Positions 1-5,963 of a stretch of 9,783 nucleotides of DNA are shown piece after piece. Where the stretch lies: positions 1-9,783 of the forward strand of contig JAGGAG010000127.1 of NCBI GenBank assembly GCA_017889745.1, given 5' to 3'. The position numbers were made by a program, and so were the translations under genes. Positions within the stretch are counted from its first letter, which is position 1; every line of letters begins with the position of its first letter. Source of the DNA: Gemmatimonadota bacterium (GTDB taxonomy: Bacteria > Gemmatimonadota > Gemmatimonadetes > Gemmatimonadales > GWC2-71-9). Under the pieces are notes generated by a model. It searched no databases, had not been told where the DNA came from, and saw only the letters and a list, made by a program, of their open reading frames with translations.

Positions 1-1
1 G

Positions 2-76
2 ATCATCACCATTGCCCTGGGGCTCGCCGCGGCCGCCTACCTCGCGATGGTCATCATTGTCGCGAGCGGTGACTAG
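2..76 (+). CDS. C-terminal end of a membrane protein (partial)
   Basis: An open frame enters from the left edge and stops at TAG 74-76, giving 24 residues. They are almost entirely hydrophobic (IITIALGLAAAAYLAMVII, then VASGD), so they read as one C-terminal transmembrane helix with a short polar tail. Codon choice is GC-rich at third positions, as in the neighbouring genes. The protein family cannot be named from so little sequence. The gene points toward the orphan kinase-like start at 86 and converges with the oxidoreductase that ends at 157. Confidence 0.6.
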   Translation: MITIALGLAAAAYLAMVIIVASGD

Positions 77-85
77 CTTGCCCCG

Positions 86-145
86 ATGACCGACCTGCGT
101 GCGATCCTCCGGGAGGGACTCGCCAGTGCTTATGCCATCGAGCGC
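86..145 (+). pseudogene. Orphan N-terminal remnant of a Ser/Thr protein kinase
   Basis: An ATG at 86 opens a frame whose first 20 residues (MTDLRAILRE, then GLASAYAIER) match the N-terminal extension seen before the glycine-rich loop in bacterial kinases of this type. The intact kinase at 7989-8939 in this window starts MLELRTSLEAAFADIYVIVR and continues into ELGRGG. Here the resemblance ends at the arginine: the next residues are VDPRYAPRRP, and no glycine loop, HRD or DFG follows in any frame. The stretch lies between the end of the gene at 76 and the oxidoreductase stop at 157. No clear Shine-Dalgarno precedes the ATG. I infer a kinase gene that lost its body by rearrangement; a chance 20-residue resemblance is the alternative. 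Confidence 0.45.
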
Positions 146-156
146 GTCGATCCGCG

Positions 157-1698
157 CTATGCGCCGCGCCGGCCGGGACCGGCGGCCGCGCCCGCTTCCA
201 TCCTCCGTTCGGCCTTCAGGCTGTCCATGTCGCGCCCGATCGTGGCCACCGCGAGCGTCCGGTCGCCCCGCATGTAGCTCACCCGGCAATCCCGCCCGCG
301 GAGCGTTCCCTCGATCTCCACCGAATCCCACTTCTCCGCGTGACCCACATAGTTGATCGCCACGTCGTAGTGCTGGCTCCAGAAGAACGGCACCGCGTCG
401 AACCGTACCCTCCGCCCCAGCATGTTGCTGGCCGCCACCTGGCCCTGCCGCTCGGCGACCACCCAGTGCTCCACCCTGATGCGCTCGCCCGTGTGCGGGT
501 CCGGCCACCGCGCGATGTCACCGGCCGCGAACACTCCCGGCTCCGACGTCTCCAGGTGCTCGTCCACGCTGATCCCGCGGTCCACCTTGAGCCCCGCCGC
601 CTCCGCGAAGGCGATGGCCGGGCGCACGCCGATGCCCACCACGATGAAATCGGTATCCAGCTTCGTGCCCACGCTCAGCGTCACGGTACGTCCGGCCACG
701 CCGCTGACGGTCTGGCCCAGGTGGAACACCACGCCGTGTGACTCGTGCAGCTCCCGGATGAACCCCCCGATTTCGGGTCCCATGACCCGCTCGAGGGGCG
801 TGCTCTCCGGCGCCACCACATGGACCTCGATATCACGCGCACGCAGCGACGCGGCCACCTCGAGCCCGATGAAGCTGGATCCCACGATCACGACGCGTCT
901 GGCAGATCCGGCCCGCGCCACGATCGCCTTGCTGTCGGCAAAGGTCCGGAGATACAGCACCTGTCCGGCGGCCGCTCCCGGAATGTCGAGCCGCACGGGA
1001 TCGGCGCCGGTCGCGAGCAGCAGCGACGAGTAGCCCCGGCTGCTGCCACCGTCGAACTGCACGCGCTTGTGGCGCGCGTCGAGGGCCGTCACCCGGCAGT
1101 TGAGCAGCAGGTCGATCCGGTGCTCGTCGTAGAACGCCGGCGCCCGGAGCGGGATCCACTCCTCCTGCGCCGTGCCGGCGAGATAGTCCTTGGAGAGGTT
1201 GGGCCGGTCGCAGGGAGGTGAATCGTCGGCGCTGATCAGCGTGAGCGGGCCGTCGTAGCCCTCGCGCCGCAGCATGTCGGCCGCCGCAAGCCCGGCGGCG
1301 CCGCCACCCACGATCACGATCGCTTCCGACGTCTTGGTGGCGCGGGGCCGCGCGACCGGGGCGGCGAGCTTCTCGCGAACGAACACCGTCTCGTCCACGC
1401 GCTCCACCCGCCAGCAGGTGAGACGGTCGAGCGCCGGCGCGCGTATCGCTTCGCCGGTGCGCAGGCTGAAGCAGGCGTGATGCCACGGGCAGCGCACCGT
1501 GTCGTCCACCACCAGGCCGTCCGCCAGCGGGCCATGGTAGTGGCTGCACCAGGCGCTCACGGCGAAGACCTCGTCACCGTGCCGGGTGAGTATCACGTCA
1601 TCCTCACCTGCTGTCCCGGCCACCGGGCGCCCGTCGTTCAGCCGGGTCAGCGGGTATCCACTCCTGAAATCGGGCTTCACTCCGTCAGCGTCTGCCAC
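157..1698 (-). CDS. Rieske [2Fe-2S]-fused FAD/NAD(P)H oxidoreductase (AIFL/ferredoxin-reductase type)
   Basis: This 513-residue protein fuses an N-terminal Rieske domain to a pyridine-nucleotide-disulfide reductase fold. The Rieske cluster ligands are visible as C51-x-H53 and C70-PW-H73. The FAD-binding motif GGGAAG is at 131-136, an ATGAD motif at 229-233, the NAD(P)H-binding motif GSSFIG at 273-278, and the second FAD motif VFAAGDIA at 389-396. A reductase C-terminal domain fills roughly 415-495. It should pass electrons from NAD(P)H through FAD to its own Rieske centre or to a partner; the acceptor is unknown. No signal peptide is seen, so it is probably cytoplasmic. The start is GTG (1698-1696), chosen because AAAGGA lies 5 bases upstream. 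The kinase gene ends 104 bp upstream on the same strand, so co-transcription is possible. The last ~10 residues are a low-complexity Gly/Ala/Arg tail, next to the kinase remnant at 86-145. Confidence 0.92.
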   Translation of the reverse strand: MADADGVKPDFRSGYPLTRLNDGRPVAGTAGEDDVILTRHGDEVFAVSAWCSHYHGPLADGLVVDDTVRCPWHHACFSLRTGEAIRAPALDRLTCWRVERVDETVFVREKLAAPVARPRATKTSEAIVIVGGGAAGLAAADMLRREGYDGPLTLISADDSPPCDRPNLSKDYLAGTAQEEWIPLRAPAFYDEHRIDLLLNCRVTALDARHKRVQFDGGSSRGYSSLLLATGADPVRLDIPGAAAGQVLYLRTFADSKAIVARAGSARRVVIVGSSFIGLEVAASLRARDIEVHVVAPESTPLERVMGPEIGGFIRELHESHGVVFHLGQTVSGVAGRTVTLSVGTKLDTDFIVVGIGVRPAIAFAEAAGLKVDRGISVDEHLETSEPGVFAAGDIARWPDPHTGERIRVEHWVVAERQGQVAASNMLGRRVRFDAVPFFWSQHYDVAINYVGHAEKWDSVEIEGTLRGRDCRVSYMRGDRTLAVATIGRDMDSLKAERRMEAGAAAGPGRRGA

Positions 1699-1703
1699 AG
1701 TGG

Positions 1704-1709
1704 TCCTTT
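1704..1709 (-). promoter_or_regulatory. Ribosome binding site fixing the GTG start of the oxidoreductase
   Basis: On the minus strand AAAGGA sits 5 bases before GTG 1698-1696. It supports the GTG start over internal alternatives and shows that this gene has its own translation signal. The rest of the 104-bp gap (1699-1802) shows no convincing intrinsic terminator and only weak promoter-like matches. Confidence 0.55.
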
Positions 1710-1802
1710 CACCGGTGACAGCGCGTCATACCCGGCAGGATCTCTCCCGATGCGCCTCGCGCTCCCGCGCACCCTCGCCGCTCTTCTCCCGTCCTGGCGC
1801 CG

Positions 1803-4253
1803 CTATCCCGCTCGCGCCAGTCTCTCCCTCAACTTCTCCTGCATACCCTTCCTTATCTCTTGCAGCCCATTGCGGAACGCGGGCTCCGCCAGCGCCTTGT
1901 CGTACAACCCCGAGCTCAGCACCCAGTCGATCAGCATCGGCGTCTGGTCCGCCGCACGCTGGATCCAGCGGAGTGCCTCGGCGCTGTTGCCCGACCAGGC
2001 GTAGTAGGTGCCCAGGTCGGTGAACTGGTGCACCGTCACGAAGTCGCCCCGGAGCAGGATGCCGCGCAGCGAGTCGGCGGCCTGCTGCGCTTCCGTAACC
2101 CGGCCCGCGGCGTACAGGCAGGTCGCCTCCGCGGCGAGCCACGGCCCGAACGCGCGGCCCACGCACTCCGCGCTCCGGCCCGCAGCCGAAAGTGCCAGCC
2201 CCTCGAGGGCCAGTGCCACCAGGTCGCCCGGATCCTGCGCCAGCCGCGCGCGCGCCTGCTCGATCGCGACCTCGTACTTCCGGCTTCGGAGTGCCACCGT
2301 GATCGCGCCGTGGCGCGTGGCCGCCGACAACGGATTGAGCTGCACCGCCCGGCGCGCCAGCGCCACCGCGCTGTCCCCGAGCCCCGCGTCGCCCAGCAGC
2401 TGGCCCAGGTCGATGAGCACATCGGGCAGGTCGGGCGAGGCGGCCATGATCGCCTCGTACAGCCGCATCACCGAGTCGCGCGCCGCGCCGGCGAAGCGCT
2501 CGGCCCGTGCCGCCACGAAGGCCGCCTCCTGGTTGCTCGTGTCGAGCGCGTGGGCCCGGCGTGCTTCCCGGATCGCTTCGGCCATCGAGCTGTAGAAGTC
2601 CTCCGCGCCGCGGTAACCGTACAACGCGGCCCGCATCCGGGCATTGGCCAGGCCCGCCAGCGCCTCGACCGAAGTCGAATCGAGCTGGACCGCCGTGGCA
2701 AACGCCTCGTGCGCGCGCATCATTGCCTCCGGCGTGCCCCGCGCCACCCAGTAACGGCCCTGCAGCAGCGCGCTGGTGAGCGCCGCCGACCGGTCGGGAG
2801 TCCCCGCCGACGGCAGGGGCGCACCACCCGCCAGTTCCACCGCCGCATCTGCGCCGATCTGCCGGGCCGCGGTGCCGAGGTTCGCCTCCGCGAAGTGGTA
2901 GGTGCGCTGCCACGCCACCGTGCCGTCGCTGGTGCGCTGCAGCCGCACCGTGGTGCTGTAGCCATCGCCCCCGCGCGACACCACGCTCGTCAGCACGTTC
3001 GTCACGCCCAGCGTGTCACCCACCAGCGAGAGCGGCAGGCTCCGCCCCGACAGCGCGAAGGACGACGCCTGCGGGGTCACGCGCACGCCGGCGTGGCGCT
3101 GCAGCACGCCGATGATCTCGCCGGCGAGCCCCTCGCTGAGGTAGGGCGGCACCGATCCCGCCGGCACCGCCTCGGGTGCCAGGACCGCAAGGGACGCCAC
3201 CGACCGCGTGGCCTGGCGCCCCCGTGGCGTCATGCCCTTCGGCATGAGCAAGACGACGGTCAGCAGCGCCAGCGTCCCCAGCACCATCCACCCCCCGGCA
3301 CCACGCGGCTTCAGCTGCTCCCAGATGGGGGTGGGCCGTCGCGGTCTCGCGTCCTCCAGCTGCTGGGCGCTCGGCGTGACGTGCCGCGGCGGCTCGCCCA
3401 GCACCTTCCGGAGCGCGAGACCCATCGCCCCCGCCGTCTCGAACCGGTTGGCCGGCTTCTTGGCCATGGCCCGCCGCACGATCTGCGACACGCGATCCGG
3501 GATGTCGGCGACGGTCGCCTCCAGCGGCAGCGCCTCGCTCTTGAGGTGCGCGTTGAGCACCTTCCGCACCGACGACTCGTCGAACGGCGGCCGCCCGGCG
3601 AGCATCTCGTAGAGCATGCACCCCAGGCTGTAGATGTCGCTCCGCCCGTCGACCGTGTCCGCCTCGATCTGTTCCGGGCTCATATACGCCGGCGTGCCCA
3701 GCGTCTCGCCCACGGCGGTCATCACCCCCTCCGACACCGCGAGGTGCCGCGCGTGCGCGACGCCGAAGTCGCTGATCACCGCCTGGCCGTTGGACAGCAG
3801 GATGTTTTCCGGCTTGATGTCGCGGTGCACGATGCCGCGCCGGTGCGCGTACTCGAGGGCCTCGGCGATCTCCCGCGCCCACAGCAGCGCATCGGCCATG
3901 GCCACGCGGGGTTGGCGCAGCAGGAGGTCGCGGAGCGATTCGCCTTCCACGTAGGGGAAGACGGCGTAGGCCAGGCCCTTCACCCGGCCGGAATCGATGA
4001 GGGGGATGATGTTGGGATGCTGCAGCTGGGCGGTGATCCGCACCTCGCGCAGGAAGCGCTCGGCGCTCAACTCCCGCGAGCCCAGGCGGTTCGGGTCGAG
4101 CAGCTTGATGGCGACCTGCCGGCCCAGCTCGCGGTCCTCCGCGAGGTACACGATCGCCATCCCGCCCCGGGCGATGACGCGCTTCACCTCGTAGCGGTCC
4201 CCGACAGCGGCCGCGATCATCGGGATCGCGAGATCCGCTTCCGGCTGGGTCAC
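1803..4253 (-). CDS. Transmembrane Ser/Thr protein kinase with TolB-like and TPR C-terminal half
   Basis: This 816-residue protein has an N-terminal protein kinase domain (about 20-285). It carries the glycine loop ARGGMAIVY (28-36), catalytic lysine K50 in VAIK, αC glutamate E70, the catalytic loop HRDIKPEN (143-150), DFG (162-164) and the SPE activation-segment end (192-194). It should therefore be active, although the first glycine of the loop is alanine (A28). A proline/arginine-rich linker leads to one transmembrane helix (about 321-337). Outside it lies a TolB/FlgO-like region (about 350-455, beginning SVASLAVLAP), then tetratricopeptide-like helical repeats (about 500-790), ending with the DPAFR-like segment EPAFRNGL found in this architecture. 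The GTG start overlaps the upstream stop as GTGA, so translation is probably coupled to the DUF4956-like protein. An internal ATG at residue 12 is a possible alternative start. Kinase and repeat domains are expected on opposite sides of the inner membrane. The ligand and substrates are unknown. Confidence 0.93.
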   Translation of the reverse strand: MTQPEADLAIPMIAAAVGDRYEVKRVIARGGMAIVYLAEDRELGRQVAIKLLDPNRLGSRELSAERFLREVRITAQLQHPNIIPLIDSGRVKGLAYAVFPYVEGESLRDLLLRQPRVAMADALLWAREIAEALEYAHRRGIVHRDIKPENILLSNGQAVISDFGVAHARHLAVSEGVMTAVGETLGTPAYMSPEQIEADTVDGRSDIYSLGCMLYEMLAGRPPFDESSVRKVLNAHLKSEALPLEATVADIPDRVSQIVRRAMAKKPANRFETAGAMGLALRKVLGEPPRHVTPSAQQLEDARPRRPTPIWEQLKPRGAGGWMVLGTLALLTVVLLMPKGMTPRGRQATRSVASLAVLAPEAVPAGSVPPYLSEGLAGEIIGVLQRHAGVRVTPQASSFALSGRSLPLSLVGDTLGVTNVLTSVVSRGGDGYSTTVRLQRTSDGTVAWQRTYHFAEANLGTAARQIGADAAVELAGGAPLPSAGTPDRSAALTSALLQGRYWVARGTPEAMMRAHEAFATAVQLDSTSVEALAGLANARMRAALYGYRGAEDFYSSMAEAIREARRAHALDTSNQEAAFVAARAERFAGAARDSVMRLYEAIMAASPDLPDVLIDLGQLLGDAGLGDSAVALARRAVQLNPLSAATRHGAITVALRSRKYEVAIEQARARLAQDPGDLVALALEGLALSAAGRSAECVGRAFGPWLAAEATCLYAAGRVTEAQQAADSLRGILLRGDFVTVHQFTDLGTYYAWSGNSAEALRWIQRAADQTPMLIDWVLSSGLYDKALAEPAFRNGLQEIRKGMQEKLRERLARAG

Positions 4254-5296
4254 GACCGGATCTCCGGACCGAGCGCCACGTCGACAATCCGGGCGCCGCC
4301 GGCCTCACGCATTCGCTCGAGGAACAGCGGTTCCGGAACCTTCTTCCGGAGCCGCACCTCATAGCGCAGGGTATGATGCCCCCGCGGGCCGGCGCCGGTC
4401 GACTTGAACGTCCAGAGCTTCGCGTGCTGCTCGAGCGCCTCCTCCACCACCTCCCGGCCATCCGGGCCGGACAGCACGATGGTGAGCGGCCGCGTCGGGC
4501 GCGGGGTCGGCTCGGTCACCAGCGTCACCAGTGGGCTCTGCCGCGCCGCGACCCGGTTGGCCACCTGCGCCAGCTGGTCCGGGCCCAGCGACCGCAGGAT
4601 CTCCTGGTCCACCATCGACACGAACTGCTGGGTGCGGTTGGCCATCGCCAGCGCGCGCTTGAGCCGCTGCTCCACCGGGCCACCCTGGACCGCGCCCGGT
4701 ACCCGGCCGAAGTCGGTCCACCAGAGCAACAGCACCAGCGCGTTGAAGATGAGCGACACGACGAGCGCGATGTCCACCGCCTGCACCCCGCAGGCAAACC
4801 CCACCGCCGTCGCGATGAAGATGTAAACGGTGTCCTTGCTGTCTTCCAGCCGGTTCCGGAAACTCACCGCCGCCACAACGCCGGCCAGGCCGAACGCCAG
4901 CGCCTGGCTGTTCCGCACGATGCCCACGATGCCCGCCACCACCACCGGCAGCACCAGCAGCGTCTGCACCAGCGACTGCCGGTACCCCTGCTTCGAGCGG
5001 GTCAGCGCGCAGATCCACGCCACTGGCAGCATCACCGCGATCGAGGAAACGCAAACCGCCGCCACCTCCAGGGGGGCGCGCGACCCGGCGTCGTACACCT
5101 CCGCCGATCCGGCACCGGTCCCCAGCGCCTGCCCCACCTTCCCGTAGACCTTGGCGGTGATGGCGTACAGGATGTCTGGCCACACCCGGCTGAGCAGTAC
5201 CACGATCGCCGCGAGGGCAACGTAGTAGGCCACCACCCGGACGAGGGGTTTCTCGCCCAGCTGGTCGACGTAGCTTCGGTCGGCGTCCTGGGTCAC
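4250..5296 (-). CDS. DUF4956-like polytopic membrane protein with soluble C-terminal domain
   Basis: This 348-residue protein has about six hydrophobic segments (roughly 20-37, 77-98, 108-127, 131-145, 155-169 and 171-193). A conserved-looking loop SFRNRLEDSKDT (145-156) resembles the 'RFRTAVKDPRDT' signature of the DUF4956 family. The segment VGFACGVQ after it also fits that family. The C-terminal ~150 residues are soluble and end in a small αβ-looking unit (RYEVRLRKKV ... FLERMREAGGARIVDVAL) resembling the ACT-like tail of MgtC-type proteins. The biochemical function is not known; some relatives sit beside polyphosphate polymerase genes, which are absent here. The start is GTG, supported by AGGAG 8 bases upstream. 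It is the first gene of the minus-strand block, and its TGA overlaps the GTG of the kinase, so the two products are probably made together and may interact in the membrane. Confidence 0.82.
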   Translation of the reverse strand: MTQDADRSYVDQLGEKPLVRVVAYYVALAAIVVLLSRVWPDILYAITAKVYGKVGQALGTGAGSAEVYDAGSRAPLEVAAVCVSSIAVMLPVAWICALTRSKQGYRQSLVQTLLVLPVVVAGIVGIVRNSQALAFGLAGVVAAVSFRNRLEDSKDTVYIFIATAVGFACGVQAVDIALVVSLIFNALVLLLWWTDFGRVPGAVQGGPVEQRLKRALAMANRTQQFVSMVDQEILRSLGPDQLAQVANRVAARQSPLVTLVTEPTPRPTRPLTIVLSGPDGREVVEEALEQHAKLWTFKSTGAGPRGHHTLRYEVRLRKKVPEPLFLERMREAGGARIVDVALGPEIRS

Positions 5297-5417
5297 GTGG
5301 TTGTCTCCTGGGATGACCTCAAACTAACTCTGGTTGGCGGCGCCGTCGACATGGAGCGGCATGGCAGCCCCGTGGCCACCGTGCTATGCTACCGATCGAA
5401 CGACTTCAAGGGGACCT
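5297..5417. promoter_or_regulatory. Divergent intergenic region between the DUF4956-like gene and the lipoprotein
   Basis: These 121 bp must hold the promoters of two divergent genes. On the plus strand TATGCT (5385-5390) is a fair -10 element 28 bp before the lipoprotein ATG, but the hexamer 17 bp further upstream (TGGCAG) matches a -35 box poorly. AAGGGG (5408-5413) is the lipoprotein ribosome binding site. On the minus strand the AT-richer patch around 5323-5335 could hold the promoter of the DUF4956-kinase block, but no clear hexamer pair is visible. No operator-like palindrome stands out. Confidence 0.4.
5304..5309 (-). promoter_or_regulatory. Strong Shine-Dalgarno for the DUF4956-like gene
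   Basis: On the minus strand AGGAGA lies directly upstream of GTG 5296-5294, with 8 bases between AGGAG and the start. It is among the best ribosome binding sites in the window and supports the non-ATG start. The kinase that follows lacks an independent site and uses the GTGA overlap. Confidence 0.65.
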
Positions 5418-5951
5418 ATGCGGCGGGCAATGCGCATTGCGGCCTGCGCCATCGTGGCCGGTAGCCTGCTGCTGGCCTCGTGCGGCGACGATACTGATAT
5501 CGAGCCTGGCGCCGGGACCTTCACTGGCGAAATGACGGGCGCCTACACCGCGTCGCTCGACGGCCTGGCGCAGTTTGGCGTCATCGAGGACGCCGGCGGC
5601 AGGGCCACCGGCTTTGCGCTGGTCCTGGGAGACGGCGGCGTGGCTCGCATCCTCCTCACCGCCTCGAATACCCCCGTGCCGCCTGCCCGTACCTACGAGA
5701 TCGTGGCCCCCGGCTTCCCTGTCGGCAGCGACACCGTCTTCAAAGGGAGCATCGCCTACGTGGTCAACGGTGCCGTCGAGGAGTTCGAGGCCCGCGGCGG
5801 CACCGTCAGCCTCACCCTAAGTGCGCACGACGCGGTAGCCGGCACGTTCGAACTCCGCGCCGAGCGCACCAGCCCCTGCTGCGACCCGGCGCCGGTGCAG
5901 ATCGTCATCACCGGCTCCTTCGACGCGGCGCAGTTTCCCCAGGTCTTCTGA
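5418..5951 (+). CDS. Hypothetical secreted lipoprotein
   Basis: This 177-residue protein begins with a lipoprotein signal: MRR, a hydrophobic stretch, and the lipobox LASC with the acylated cysteine at C22, followed by GDD. The mature part is rich in Gly, Thr and Val. It looks like a β-rich domain with alternating strands (GTFTGEMTGAYTASLDG, then FALVLGDGG, VARILLTA, GSIAYVVNG, GGTVSLTL, VQIVITGSFDA). A Cys-Cys pair (TSPCCDPAP) near the C-terminus could form a disulfide or bind metal. I do not recognise a characterised family; it resembles small lipoproteins of unknown function common in Gemmatimonadota. The ATG at 5418 is preferred because AAGGGG lies just upstream. A longer frame back to 5334 would destroy the signal peptide, and a second ATG at 5430 still leaves a usable signal. 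It converges with the M1 peptidase with 12 bp between stops. Confidence 0.8.
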   Translation: MRRAMRIAACAIVAGSLLLASCGDDTDIEPGAGTFTGEMTGAYTASLDGLAQFGVIEDAGGRATGFALVLGDGGVARILLTASNTPVPPARTYEIVAPGFPVGSDTVFKGSIAYVVNGAVEEFEARGGTVSLTLSAHDAVAGTFELRAERTSPCCDPAPVQIVITGSFDAAQFPQVF

Positions 5952-5963
5952 CGATCCCGCTGG

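Noticed and set aside
1720..1800. Possible intrinsic terminator between the kinase and the oxidoreductase
   Set aside because: Only 5-bp GC stems could be formed and no T-run follows.
1860..4364. 834-codon open frame on the plus strand opposite the TPR kinase
   Set aside because: It is antisense to a gene with all kinase motifs; its translation is Arg/His/Pro-rich and low in hydrophobic order, as expected from a GC-rich mirror frame.
5334..5417. Upstream extension of the lipoprotein frame to ATG 5334
   Set aside because: It would bury the lipoprotein signal peptide 28 residues inside the protein; the ATG at 5418 has a ribosome binding site and places the lipobox correctly.
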